Assembly (NCBI RefSeq): GCF_004801315.1
Contig: NZ_SSNW01000034.1
Coordinates: 1 to 53,121 of the forward strand
Reading direction: 5' to 3'
Length of the DNA: 53,121 bases
Source of the DNA: Deinococcus sp. Arct2-2
GTDB lineage: Bacteria > Deinococcota > Deinococci > Deinococcales > Deinococcaceae
Shown piece by piece: positions 9,840 through 18,706 of the stretch; position 1 is the first letter of the stretch, and the number at the start of each line of letters is the position of its first letter. The notes below the pieces were generated by a model. The model worked only from the letters and a program-made list of their open reading frames with translations. It did no database searches and was not told the origin of the DNA. Made by a program: the position numbers and the translations under genes.

Positions 9840-11090
9840 TTAGCGTGCCCCAGATTCACCGTTCAGCGCCCGGTCAAGGGCCAGGTCGCGTCCCGCAGTG
9901 AAATCGGCGAACGTTTGTACCACCGGCCAGTCGGGTTGCAGACCATCTGGATCACCTGGAGCAAAGCGGTACACGCGGACCGAGTAGTCGACGGTGAGCC
10001 CCGAGGCAGGCAAGGTGAAGCGTCGCCGTTCACTGTAGCCATTCGGACGTCCACCGCTGACCTCTCCCACAAGCGTGGCGCCCAGAGCCTGCAGCTGCGC
10101 CGCATTGATCACGCCCGCCGAAAAGGTGCGCGGGCCGATCAGCGCATGCACCTTCAGCCAGGGACGCCGCTGTAGTCCGGTGAGCAGCGGCGCGAGGCGG
10201 GTGTAGTCACCCCCGCCGTGATCCCGCAGGTCCACCACCAAGCGCTCCGGTCGGGTGCGGTCCAAGGTCAGCAGCAGTTCCCTGCTCCGCCGCGCGAGGT
10301 CGGGGGGGCTCCCGGCAAGGCGCAGGTAGACGGCCTTGCCAACCGGAGTAAACCAGACGTCCCCCGGCTGCGCCCAGCTGGGCGCAGCCGCCGCCGCAGA
10401 GCGCCAGCCTGCGCGGTCAGCCGAGGCCACCCGGGAAGCAACCTTGGCTTGGAGGTCTTGCCCGTTCACCTGCAGCGTGAGGGTAACGGTCTGGGCTGGG
10501 CCCAGTCCTACGCCGGCCAAGAGATCAGGGCGCGTCAGCAGGGCGGGCCAGGTTCGGTTGACCCAGCTGGATCCTTCGCCCTGAGGCACAAGTGGGGCGA
10601 GGCGGGCGCGCACCTGCGCGGTCGGTGAGCCGTTCACGGCCAGCACTTGGCCGCCCAGCAAGTGGGCGTAGTGGGGGGCGGCCTCCGTGATGAACAGCCC
10701 CTCGGGAAACGCGGCGAAACGCAGCGGCAACTGACGCTTCAGGAAGCGGCCCTCCAGGTCGTAGACCCCCGTGTGTCCGTCTCCGATCGCCGCGGCGAGG
10801 CGCGTCAGTTCAGTGACGATCGCCGCGTCGCTGAGATCTGGCACGCGCCCAGCGAGCTGGGCGGCGCGGACCTCAAAGACCTCACGCGGCAAGGTGTGAA
10901 AGGCGTTGAGGTGGAGCCGCGCGAGGTTGCGGGTGAAGTAAGCGATGTCCTGACGCCAGCGCGTGTCACGGTCCGCGGCGAGTGGCGGAGCGGGGTCAGG
11001 GAGGGACGCCCGGTAGCGGAGGGCGCAGGTGCCCAGCGTCAGTGCGAGCAGCGCTGCCAGCAGGGCGCGGACAGGGAAGCGCGGGGCCAT
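9840..11090 (-). CDS. Exported S41-family (C-terminal-processing-like) peptidase
   Basis: The protein has about 416 residues from ATG 11090; GTG 11105 is an alternative. An N-terminal hydrophobic stretch (VRALLAALLALTLGTC) looks like a signal peptide or anchor, so the enzyme should work outside the cytoplasm. A helical N-terminal region is followed by a PDZ-like segment (GGQVLAVNGSP) and the S41 core: LVVDLRDHGGGDYTRLAPLL, then GPRTFSAGVINA, whose Ser is the probable nucleophile, then GEVSGGRPNGY. No Lys follows at the usual CtpA dyad distance, so it probably belongs to the branch resembling tricorn or other non-dyad S41 members. It is a single gene, and its substrate is unknown. Confidence 0.82.
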   Translation of the reverse strand: MAPRFPVRALLAALLALTLGTCALRYRASLPDPAPPLAADRDTRWRQDIAYFTRNLARLHLNAFHTLPREVFEVRAAQLAGRVPDLSDAAIVTELTRLAAAIGDGHTGVYDLEGRFLKRQLPLRFAAFPEGLFITEAAPHYAHLLGGQVLAVNGSPTAQVRARLAPLVPQGEGSSWVNRTWPALLTRPDLLAGVGLGPAQTVTLTLQVNGQDLQAKVASRVASADRAGWRSAAAAAPSWAQPGDVWFTPVGKAVYLRLAGSPPDLARRSRELLLTLDRTRPERLVVDLRDHGGGDYTRLAPLLTGLQRRPWLKVHALIGPRTFSAGVINAAQLQALGATLVGEVSGGRPNGYSERRRFTLPASGLTVDYSVRVYRFAPGDPDGLQPDWPVVQTFADFTAGRDLALDRALNGESGAR

Positions 11091-11105
11091 GCCACAGCGT
11101 GGCAC

Positions 11106-11799
11106 AAATCAAGGAATAAAGCGTGGTGGACTTTTGCCAGGAGAGCCCACTGCGCACCGCATCGACACTCCCGACGCCGCCACGACACTCACACCACCCA
11201 AGTGGGTGGTGTGGGCTGATCCCCAGGCCAGGCCTCCTGAGAGCACCCACCACGGCTGGAACACCGATTTTGATGCGTTTTACTGATCGGAGTGACAACG
11301 TCGCTGCGGGGAGTCGACGCCGTGTCGCCTCGGGCTCTCCTGGATCGCGGCCCCTTCACGCCGCCGCCCAGCCGGATGAAGCATCCCTAGAACGTCACCT
11401 TTAACCAAGAAGGGAGTCCAGGGAGTTTGTGCGGCAGGACTCCTGGGGTCTTGGAGGAGAAGACCCTGCGCGACACCCGCTAGAGCCAGTGACAAAGACC
11501 CCTCAGAACAGGCGCGGGGGTCCCGGTACCGCCGTCCTTCGCCCAACAGCGGGCCGAACTCGGTCCGCCGCTCGCGCAGCGGGAAAGCAGTGATAGGGCC
11601 ACCCGGGGTGGTGGATGAGGGCCGCTTCTGAATCAGTGGCGATAAGGCAGGCGGTCAGTCACACACGATCAGTTGTAGAGTGCAGTTGCCACACCCGCCG
11701 TGACTCAGAGGCAAGGGTCGACTGGCTTGCTGACCTGGACTGACCGGACAGTTGGTCTTGATCCGCACACGTGCCGCGGCTTCGAGCTCCAGCGGTCAC
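11106..11799. other. Gene-poor region with a strong hairpin
   Basis: Nearly 700 bp separates the S41 peptidase from the MerR gene. No protein is recognised, although short frames are open on both strands (for example 11280-11546, minus). It holds the perfect hairpin at 11190-11213 and a weaker repeat, GGAGTCC (11413-11419) with GGACTCC (11437-11443). Confidence 0.4.
11190..11213. repeat. Perfect inverted repeat (10-bp arms, 4-nt loop)
   Basis: CACACCACCC and GGGTGGTGTG flank the loop AAGT. No T run follows on either side, so it is not a typical intrinsic terminator. It lies upstream of the S41 peptidase gene on that gene's strand and could be an operator or an RNA structure. Confidence 0.6.
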
Positions 11800-11837
11800 T
11801 TGACTCTACCCCTGCGGCAGAGTTTTACCCTGAACCT
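11800..11837 (+). promoter_or_regulatory. MerR-type promoter with operator in a 20-bp spacer
   Basis: A -35 TTGACT (11800-11805) and -10 TACCCT (11826-11831) are 20 bp apart, the over-long spacing of MerR-activated promoters. Between them is a dyad, ACTCTnCC-N5-GGnAGAGT (11803-11823), centred at 11813. The -10 is 6 nt from ATG 11838, so the transcript is probably leaderless. Confidence 0.65.
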
Positions 11838-12638
11838 ATGCGTCCCCTGATGTCCATTGGCCACTTCTCCGAGATGACCGGGCTGAGTATCCGGGCGCTG
11901 CGGCTGTACGAGCAACAGGGCCTGCTGGCTCCAGCGGCGGTCGACCTCCGAACTGGGTACCGCTTCTACCGCTGGCATCAGCGAACGGTGGCCGAGCGAA
12001 TTCGCTCGCTGCGCGAGCTCGAGATGCCGCTGGAGCTCATTGCACGTTGCCTGCACGGCGGGTTGGAATTGGGCGCCGCCCTGGAACGCCACGGCGACGC
12101 TCTAGAGGCCGAACTTCAGGAGCGTCTCCAGACGCTGCGCCGGGTGCGGGAGGCGCAGACCACTCCGCCCTGGCCAGACTTCGAGGTGCGGGTGCGTCAG
12201 CAGCGGGCCTGGCCCGTGCTGAGCGTGCGGTATTACACCTCGTTGAGCCGCTGTGAAGCGGATCGGCGTGAAGGCTACTGCTCGCTGCGCCAGCGTGCCG
12301 CGCAGCTGGGCACGCGCGCTGCTGGGCCGCCCCACGCGCACCACCCCCCTCAGGGCGGCTTCGACCCGGATCACTACGCCGTGGCGCTGTCGTTGCCAGT
12401 GCGGTTGGCTGTGCCAGGCAGCGAACCTGGCTTCGGAGGAAGGATTGCCTTTACCCGCCTCTGCGGCGACGTGACGCGTCTGCTGCACGCCTATCAGGCG
12501 CTGAGCGACTGGCTGGCCCGGTCGCCCCACCTTCGGGCCGGCCCCAGTGCCGAGCGCTATCTCTGCCGGCTGCGCCCAGGCGCCGCACCCCATACCGAAG
12601 TCTGGGCGCCCCTTCATGCGCCCCTGGAGGTCTTATGA
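11838..12638 (+). CDS. MerR-family regulator with effector-binding domain
   Basis: The protein has 266 residues. The N-terminal MerR DNA-binding domain is plain: MSIGHFSEMTGLSIRALRLY, then EQQGLLAPAAVD, then TGYRFYRWHQ (about 5-75). A dimerisation coiled coil follows (ALERHGDALEAELQERLQTL), and from about residue 115 there is a BmrR/GyrI-like ligand domain (VRQQRAWPVLSVRYYTSLS). Such proteins bind hydrophobic or cationic small molecules and activate over-long promoters. ATG 11838 is chosen because it follows TACCCT by 6 nt and starts exactly at the family's N-terminus, though the frame is open further upstream. It overlaps the hydrolase gene by ATGA, so the two form one autoregulated operon. 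Confidence 0.9.
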   Translation: MRPLMSIGHFSEMTGLSIRALRLYEQQGLLAPAAVDLRTGYRFYRWHQRTVAERIRSLRELEMPLELIARCLHGGLELGAALERHGDALEAELQERLQTLRRVREAQTTPPWPDFEVRVRQQRAWPVLSVRYYTSLSRCEADRREGYCSLRQRAAQLGTRAAGPPHAHHPPQGGFDPDHYAVALSLPVRLAVPGSEPGFGGRIAFTRLCGDVTRLLHAYQALSDWLARSPHLRAGPSAERYLCRLRPGAAPHTEVWAPLHAPLEVL

Positions 12639-13357
12639 ACCGGATGCGTCCCTTGTTCGTTCTGGTGCTGACCAGCCCCGCGCTCGCTGTTCCCCAGCCC
12701 ATCACGCTGAAGGCCAGTGACGGCGTAACTGTTTACGGCCAGCATACCGCCGTGTCCAGGCCCAAGGGCGTGCTGCTGCTGTTTCACCAGGCCGACAGCA
12801 ACCTGCATGAATATGACCCGGTCGCCGCGCGGCTGGCCACAGAGGGCTACGCCAGCCTCGCCATCGATCAGCGCGTGGGGGGCGGGATGTTCGGCGCGGA
12901 AAACCGTACCGCGAGGGCGGCCCCACCCGCCGACTATGCCGGGGCGCTGCCCGATCTGGAGGCGGCCCTCGGGTGGGCGAAAACCACCTATCCGAAGACC
13001 AAGATTTTTGCGCTGGGGAGCAGTTACAGCGCCATGCTGCTGTTTCCCCTGGCCGCCCGGCACCCCGAGCTGGCCGGGATCTTGGCCTTCAGCCCAGCTG
13101 ACTATACCGGCGACGGCCTGGCGGTCCGGGCCGCCTCAAGCCTCAAGGTGCCGGTCTTCGCGACCAGCCGGGGCGACCCGGCCGAACGTGAGCAGATGGA
13201 CGTCGTGTTGAGGGCAGTCCGCAGGGCCAAGGTCACGCGTTTCCAGCCGGTGGGCGGTGGCCTGCACGGCGCCAGCAGTTTGCGCGACGACCGCAACATC
13301 CTGGGTACAGCTGGACAATACTGGACGGCCCTGCTGAAGTTCCTCCGCGCACCGTGA
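12635..13357 (+). CDS. Secreted alpha/beta hydrolase (dienelactone-hydrolase-like)
   Basis: The protein has 240 residues. The first approximately 20 (MRPLFVLVLTSPALAVPQ) form a signal peptide with an AxA-like cleavage site. The mature part has VLLLFHQADSNLHEY, which contributes the oxyanion loop. The nucleophile elbow is ALGSSYSAMLL, where the Gly that normally follows the consensus GxSxG is replaced by Ser. The late GGGLHGASS supplies the catalytic His. The acid is probably in VPVFATSRGDPAE. The enzyme should act on a small ester, lactone or similar compound outside the cytoplasm. ATG 12635 overlaps the MerR stop, so the regulator probably senses the substrate or product. Confidence 0.86.
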   Translation: MNRMRPLFVLVLTSPALAVPQPITLKASDGVTVYGQHTAVSRPKGVLLLFHQADSNLHEYDPVAARLATEGYASLAIDQRVGGGMFGAENRTARAAPPADYAGALPDLEAALGWAKTTYPKTKIFALGSSYSAMLLFPLAARHPELAGILAFSPADYTGDGLAVRAASSLKVPVFATSRGDPAEREQMDVVLRAVRRAKVTRFQPVGGGLHGASSLRDDRNILGTAGQYWTALLKFLRAP

Positions 13358-13428
13358 AGCCGGCGTGGCCCTAAAGACGAAGGCTCGCCAGTTCACCTGT
13401 GATGGGTCAGGCCCAAAGGTGAGGAGAC

Positions 13429-13600
13429 GTCACGAACCAACAGCAGGTCACGGAAGACCAGACCGTCAAGCTGCTCCAAGAGGCCAAGAAAGGCGAAGCT
13501 CGTTGAGGAGTGCTGCCAGGCCTGTGGTTGCACTCTGGCGCCGCACTTACACGTGGAAAAGGAAGCACGGGCTCCGTGCTGTTCAGATTTCGGGGCGTAC
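13429..13600 (+). pseudogene. Decayed IS3-family orfA fragment
   Basis: Reading across frames gives EDQTVKLLQEAKKGEAR, then VEECCQACGC, then RTYTWKRKHGL. This is the helix-turn-helix of an IS3-type OrfA, whose usual pattern is EQIIrlLQEA..GE..v.evCr..G.s..TyYrWKrKyG. At least two frame changes and a stop separate the pieces. No orfB or element ends were found next to it, so it is a fossil of one end only. Confidence 0.6.
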
Positions 13601-13882
13601 TCCAATTTCTCAAATGGGATCAGGCGCGCTGGGCTATCCCCACAGCACATAAGCCCAAGCTGCCCCCACCCTCAGCCCCGCGGCCAGACTCCAGCGGCCG
13701 TGTGGCCGGGTCATCAAGGCGACAGGCCCGCCCCCGCCCCCGCTTCGGCTGTGGGCAGGGAATGTTCTGGTTTTTCACGTCCGGCTTGATTGAGGCCAGA
13801 TTCGTGTCAGAGCTGTTTCTCTAAGCTGTGCCATGAGCCGCCCTCCTCGCCCGCGTTTGTTCTCCCTCCATACCTGCCCCCC

Positions 13883-14107
13883 ATGAGAGACAGCGATTGG
13901 CGGGCGTGGCTGAACAGCTTACCGCCGGATTCCCCCTCACTCCAAGAGCTCCACACTGGGTTGGCGCGGCAGCTGGTGGCTGCTGAAGCCCGCTTGAGTG
14001 CAGCACTCTGGCAAGGCGACGCTCCAGGCCAGCGGTCCATCCGAATTGAGTTGAACGAACTCAACTGCCAGTTGCTGCTGCTGGAACGCCGACTCCAAGA
14101 GGGGTAG
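13883..14107 (+). CDS. Small hypothetical protein
   Basis: The protein has 74 residues and starts MRDSDWRAWLNSLPP. The rest is largely helical, with heptad-like leucines (LARQLVAAEARLSAAL and IELNELNCQLLLLERRL), so a short coiled coil is likely. Codon use favours G and C in third positions, as in real genes here. A frame extending to 13790 has no better start. It converges on the diguanylate cyclase gene with about 70 nt between stops. I do not recognise a family. Confidence 0.45.
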   Translation: MRDSDWRAWLNSLPPDSPSLQELHTGLARQLVAAEARLSAALWQGDAPGQRSIRIELNELNCQLLLLERRLQEG

Positions 14108-14177
14108 CGTGAGAAGCTTCAGATCTGGGGCTGCGCGTAGAGCTCGCCGGCCTTCCGGGCTTTTCCATCTCGGGCCT

Positions 14178-15284
14178 TCAGCCGGATCCTGTGTTGGGTC
14201 TGGATGTACTTTTTCTCCGGTACATGGCGGTGTCGGCGTGATGGAGAAGCGACTGAACCGTACGGCCATCCTCTGGATAGACGCTTGTTCCTACGCTCGC
14301 TGTCACGCACAGCTCCTGACCCGCCAGGGTGATCGGCTCGCTCACCACCTGAGCGACGCGTCTCTGAATGGCCGGAATCATGTCGATGTGGGTCAGGTTC
14401 ACCAAGGCGGCAAATTCATCGCCGCCCAGGCGCGCCACCACTTCATCACCCTGCAGAACGGATGTCAGCCGCTCACCGACCCGCTGTAAGACGTGGTCAC
14501 CCCTCTCGTGACCATAGGTGTCGTTGACTTGTTTGAAACCGTCCAGGTCGATGTACAGCACGCAAAAGGGCACGGGTGGGCTGTCGTCGGACGCGGCGTC
14601 GATTCGGCGGGCCAACTCCTGTTCAAACCAGCGGCGATTTGGGAGGCCCGTGAGGGCATCTGTGTGCGCCAACTGTTGATACACTCTGGCGCGCTCCAGG
14701 GTGGTCGCGTGGCGACCGGCAAAGCGGTAGATGATTCCGGCCAACACAAAACAGGTCAGACTGGACAGATTCAGTTGGACCAGGGCATTCAAAATCCGCC
14801 CGTCACGCCCAACCTCTGAAGTGATCGCGTAGATGCAGGACAGCAACACCATCAGGGTCATAAAGACTACGTTGACTATTCGGCCCACGCGGAGATTGGT
14901 CGTAATAAAGGTGAACATGAAAACCGCTGGAGTCCAGAAGAACGTTTCGCTTAATCCTACGGGCACCTCGTCGGCATTCGACAGAAAAAACAGGAGATAG
15001 CTCAGTTTGGCCAGGAAATAAACGGTGAACCCGATCAGAATGCTCGAGGAGACGAACGCGTATGATTGGGGGTTCCACACCAGGAGGAGGGCCAGGAGGA
15101 GGAGGCTCACGAGAATCAGCCGGTACATCACCAGATCGAAGGAATGCTCAGGCTGTGCAGCCGACTCAAACACAAGGGCGACCAGCGTGGCCACGGCGGC
15201 CATCGCGAGGATCAGGAGCACCGTGGAGCGGTACACGCCTAACACGTGGGGAGGCGTCTTCGGCTCTCGCGGCTGTCTATTCAT
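14178..15284 (-). CDS. Membrane diguanylate cyclase (GGDEF)
   Basis: The protein has 368 residues. About six transmembrane helices fill residues 15-200, followed by a linker (LERARVYQQLAH) and a complete GGDEF domain (about 210-360). That domain has TDALTGLPNRRWFEQEL, LYIDLDGFKQVNDTYGHERG and the active site ARLGGDEF. The product would be cyclic di-GMP, made at the inner face of the membrane. The inhibitory I-site RxxD is replaced (LQGDEVVARLGG), so product feedback is probably lost. The membrane part has no residues pointing to a known sensor family. It is a single gene; ATG 15284 is used, with no clear Shine-Dalgarno. Confidence 0.92.
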   Translation of the reverse strand: MNRQPREPKTPPHVLGVYRSTVLLILAMAAVATLVALVFESAAQPEHSFDLVMYRLILVSLLLLALLLVWNPQSYAFVSSSILIGFTVYFLAKLSYLLFFLSNADEVPVGLSETFFWTPAVFMFTFITTNLRVGRIVNVVFMTLMVLLSCIYAITSEVGRDGRILNALVQLNLSSLTCFVLAGIIYRFAGRHATTLERARVYQQLAHTDALTGLPNRRWFEQELARRIDAASDDSPPVPFCVLYIDLDGFKQVNDTYGHERGDHVLQRVGERLTSVLQGDEVVARLGGDEFAALVNLTHIDMIPAIQRRVAQVVSEPITLAGQELCVTASVGTSVYPEDGRTVQSLLHHADTAMYRRKSTSRPNTGSG

Positions 15285-15710
15285 GTGGCCGGTAGCTCAT
15301 TTCTCTCATGATAATCAAAACCGTCTTCCCTTGGTCTGTCTCTCAGCAAGATCAACGCTTTTCGCAGAGGAAGGCGATTCACAGCAGAGCTGTGGGGCAT
15401 GAATCCCTCGGGCGCGGGTCATCGGTGGCGTCCTTAAACGGTTTTCGACGTCTCCACATAGTACAAGTCCCCAGAGAATATGGTCTCTGAGACGGCACCT
15501 GGGTGGGGGGGCAGCGCTGGTACTCCTGGCGGCTTGCCCATCAGTAGCGCGGTGAGGCGGCAGGGCAATCCCGTGAGCGACATTGCTTGTCAGGACGGCC
15601 AGTCCTGAAGGGCGAGCTTGTGCGCTGGGGTCGCCTCTCTGGGTGGCGATCCGACCAAGGTCAGCTCCGGATGAGGCGGCCTGAAACTGGTGAACTTCAT
15701 TGAGGGGCGC
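15285..15710. other. Upstream region of the diguanylate cyclase
   Basis: No gene is recognised. TATCAT near 15309 on the minus strand could be a -10 for the cyclase. Open frames on the minus strand look like shadows. Confidence 0.3.
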
Positions 15711-16001
15711 ATGTTGGCCGGTTTTCCCGTGCCGCTGTGGGCGGCGGTGCCCGCTTCGGCCCAAGACGTCAGGTCGCGGGCCGTGACCACCAATCCGTTC
15801 ACGGTCTGGAAGGGTCAGGGGAATTTGACCTTTGCCTTCGCGCCGCATGACGACGAGACCACGGTCTACCTGCACACTGTGAAGCCAAGCTCAGCCTTCG
15901 GCAAGTTGGGCGTTTGCGTCAGGGCGAGCGAAGAGCGCCGGGCTAGTTCAACACACTTTATGGCGGGTTTTCAGAGGTGGTATGAGAAAGGCAGGCGGTA
16001 A
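15711..16001 (+). CDS. Possible small exported protein, unrecognised
   Basis: A frame of 96 codons starts at ATG 15711 just after GAGGGG, a possible Shine-Dalgarno. The first approximately 20 residues (MLAGFPVPLWAAVPASAQDV) resemble a signal peptide with ASA before the cut. The body includes VTTNPFTVWKGQGNLTFAFA and looks protein-like with GC-rich third positions, but I cannot place it in a family. It could equally be a fragment of a larger decayed gene. Confidence 0.3.
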   Translation: MLAGFPVPLWAAVPASAQDVRSRAVTTNPFTVWKGQGNLTFAFAPHDDETTVYLHTVKPSSAFGKLGVCVRASEERRASSTHFMAGFQRWYEKGRR

Positions 16002-16529
16002 GCGTCCAGGAAGGCGGGCGAGTCAGCCAGAGCGTCCTTTGCCTGCTATTCTGCCTCTTATCCACCTTCCCGAGCACGCGGCTCCCGGCCGCGCAGGTGG
16101 TATTCACGCGACAGCGATCTCATTCCAGCGCTCAAGTCCTTGTTGTCCCCTGGCCCGTTAGGGGAGAAGGCGTTGCGAGAGCGGCGGGTGAAGGACCCAC
16201 TGACAGCGCTCAACCCTCACACCTGTTGAAACGCTGTCCTTAGACGCAGGCCGTACGGTTTCCGTACAGCCGGGACAGCACTGCATGCGGCTCCAAATCG
16301 CGTAACCTGCCTTGTTCTCTCTTCGCTCCGCTTGGCTTGGAGCGCTGTAAGCTGGCGCTTTCCAGCAGCGAAAACGGGCGCGCGAAGTTGTGTGCCTTTA
16401 CGCCGGCATCGGGGAGTGCCCTGACCAAAAGAAAACATCAGAAACAGGCGTTTCAGACGTGATTCAAGGTTCTGGCAGGCGTGCGCTCAGGAGCAGGCTC
16501 TCCCTCCCGCTGGCATCAACCTGGCCGGA
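16002..16529. other. Gene-poor region with a short hairpin
   Basis: No gene is recognised. At 16249-16271 GTACGG and CCGTAC flank TTT, with an outer GGC/GCC pairing, forming a hairpin on the downstream side of the peroxiredoxin-fusion gene. A minus-strand frame (16217-16438) covers it but has no known motif. Confidence 0.35.
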
Positions 16530-17774
16530 TCAGCGGCGCTGCGACGACCAGTTCAGCACATGTTCCATCGGCAGCCAATCGGTGCCGTAGCTGTTGTAGT
16601 GCGCAGTTTCAATCCGCCCATCACTTCCAATCAAAAACTCTGCGGGCATGCGGAGCAGTTCCCCGTCGCTTTTCAGGGCTTTGGTACCCATCATCCTGAA
16701 GCCCTGCAGCATGGTCGGCAGGTTCCGCAGATCCAGTGTGCCCGCCACACTCATATTGAGGCCGTAGCGGTCATATGTTTCGTCGCGGGGGTCCGCCAAG
16801 ACTGGGTAAGGGGGATGAAGATGGCCGATCCCGACGCTCAGATCGCTCAACGTGCTGCCCCACACGGTGATGATCCGCACGCCCCGCTGCTTGAGCTGTT
16901 CATGCACCGCGATGATTTGGGCATTGTGGGGATTGCACATCGCGCAGGTGCTTTGGCGGTTGAATACCAGCCACACGGGTTGGCCGCGCAATTCGCTGAG
17001 CCGCGTTTCTCCCCCGGCCAGATCAGGCAAACAAAAATCGGGGGCCAACTGGCCTGCCCTGAGCCGGGGCGCCACCAGCTTCAGCGCCGCCGCGTCTTCA
17101 CGGCGCAGCGTCCCGGCCCCCACCAACTGCATGACATTTTGGGTCAGGACATCCCAGCGTTGGCCCAACCGCTCGGCCATTTCTCCCAGCGTTAACCCCC
17201 GCAGCGCCGCGTGATACACCCGTTGGGACGACTCCGTCCAGCCCGGCCAAGTGGAGGCCAGAGGTGAAGCCACGAAACAGTCGGAAGGCAGCAGCGCCCG
17301 CTCCGATTCCCCTAAGCCTGCCGCGTACTGCTGAGCGGCTTGGACACTTTCGAGGGCGTTGTAGCGGTACAAGCTGTGTGGAGGGGCCGCGCCTGGAAAC
17401 TGAGTCGAACTCGCTGTACCGGTGCGCCAAGCAAGGGGAAGCAGGGCCGCAACCACCCGTTCGCGGTAGATTTCGTCCACCTTGTCCCGGGTCACGTACC
17501 CGCGTTCAATCAGTTGAGACAGGGCGCCAAACAGCGTGGACGTTTGCTGCTGAATCTCGGTCACGGCCACAGGAGGAACGCCGTGCTGCACCAAGGACGC
17601 GCTCCACGCCGGCAACATCTGGCTGCGAACGCCCAGCACGTGCCCGTCGAACAGTTGCAAGGCGGTGGTCAGTTTGGGATCGGAGAATGACAACTTCAGT
17701 AAGGTGGGTTCGCCTTGCTCGGCGGCTTGAGTGACGGCTTGCAGGGCAGGAACAATTAACACGCCCCGCACCAT
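16530..17774 (-). CDS. DUF4388-like / winged-helix / peroxiredoxin fusion
   Basis: The protein has 414 residues from ATG 17774, chosen for the GGAG 4 nt upstream and TAGCTT before it; a longer frame opens at 17831. Residues about 1-150 resemble the DUF4388/PATAN scaffold of bacterial signalling proteins (LLKLSFSDPKLTTALQLFDG, then LIERGYVTRDKVDEIYRERV). About 190-225 looks like a winged helix (LTLGEMAERLGQRWDVLTQN). From about 240 the protein is a thioredoxin-fold peroxiredoxin: LRAGQLAPDFCLPDLAGGET, then VFNRQSTCAMCNPHN with the peroxidatic Cys277 and a second Cys280, then FLIGSDGRI. There is no signal peptide. It probably reduces peroxide or senses it through the CxxC pair; a role as a redox-linked regulator is inference. 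Confidence 0.75.
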   Translation of the reverse strand: MVRGVLIVPALQAVTQAAEQGEPTLLKLSFSDPKLTTALQLFDGHVLGVRSQMLPAWSASLVQHGVPPVAVTEIQQQTSTLFGALSQLIERGYVTRDKVDEIYRERVVAALLPLAWRTGTASSTQFPGAAPPHSLYRYNALESVQAAQQYAAGLGESERALLPSDCFVASPLASTWPGWTESSQRVYHAALRGLTLGEMAERLGQRWDVLTQNVMQLVGAGTLRREDAAALKLVAPRLRAGQLAPDFCLPDLAGGETRLSELRGQPVWLVFNRQSTCAMCNPHNAQIIAVHEQLKQRGVRIITVWGSTLSDLSVGIGHLHPPYPVLADPRDETYDRYGLNMSVAGTLDLRNLPTMLQGFRMMGTKALKSDGELLRMPAEFLIGSDGRIETAHYNSYGTDWLPMEHVLNWSSQRR

Positions 17775-17831
17775 ATCGCTCCACGTTAAGCTAAGACTGC
17801 ATGACCTCTTGCAGAAGGTGACTTGGAGCAA

Positions 17832-18439
17832 GCCACATCAGATGGGGACCTCAGACCAACCCGAACCCACACGTGAGGTTCAGGTTTAGGTGCTGGTTCT
17901 GCTGCCACCGCCCAGCCAAGACGCCGGGAGAGGGCACGACCTCAGCACCCTGCCCTGAAGGCGCCAGGCCACTCCAAGACATGCAGCGGCACCTGATGCC
18001 CGCCGCGCGTCACCTGTAGCGACGTGACCATCCAGCGCACGTCGCCTGCCTGAACTCGGGGAGCCGAGGTTCCCCGAGAGTGTTGCAGGGCCGCCATCAG
18101 GTGCCGAGGCCAGTGGCGGGGACAAACATGGGGGCTGAAAAGCAGAACGCTCACGTTAGCCGGGGACTGCACCGACCCGAGTGGGATGGGCAGCGGCCCA
18201 CCCCGCTCGGTGCTCTTGGGACTTGGCCGGCTTCCTGCCTGCGCTCCCACTTGCCCTGCCCGCCGTCTTCCCAGCTCCCCACGGGCGCAGCTCTCTGGGC
18301 ATGGAGATTTTCCCCCCTCTGGGCTGGTCATGATGGCGCGCGTGCCGTCAGTGGACGAGAGGGGTGGAGCGACGGGTAATCCAGAGGGCGCCGCATATAA
18401 AGGCGAACCGATCCTGGCTGCTGCGGGAGAGGCGGCGCG
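17832..18439. other. Gene-poor region
   Basis: Nothing recognisable is seen. Several frames are open on both strands but none has known motifs or convincing starts. Confidence 0.35.
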
Positions 18440-18670
18440 TCATACCAGCCAGACGCGCGTGGCGGTGGCAGGCGCCCAGGGACTTGCCCGGCCGAGCACA
18501 GGTTCAAGTGCCTGAGCCAGCACGGGCAGCGGCAGCAGTTCCAGTACGGGCAGGGCGTCGAGGGCCAGCCGCACGACGGCGCTGGGCACCAGACCCGGGC
18601 GGCGCAGCTGGGTTAGGAAGGCGGCGTCGTGCCCCAGCGCCTGGGGGTCGTTTCGGCGGTGCTGTGTCAT
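18440..18670 (-). CDS. Small hypothetical protein
   Basis: A frame of 76 codons starts at ATG 18670; ATG 18706 is an alternative. It reads MTQHRRNDPQALGHDAAFLT and then an alanine/leucine-rich helical part (LALDALPVLELLPLPVLAQA). Third codon positions are strongly G or C, as in the surrounding real genes, which is the main reason to list it. No ribosome site or -10 is obvious. I do not recognise a family. Confidence 0.35.
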   Translation of the reverse strand: MTQHRRNDPQALGHDAAFLTQLRRPGLVPSAVVRLALDALPVLELLPLPVLAQALEPVLGRASPWAPATATRVWLV

Positions 18671-18706
18671 GGCCCGAGGGGAGTTGGGGGGGAGTGATTG
18701 GCGCAT

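Noticed and set aside
8647..16271. GTACGG/CCGTAC repeats at 8647-8672 and 16249-16271 as a repeat family
   Set aside because: Only two short examples with different spacing; this is too little to claim a family of repeats or regulatory sites.
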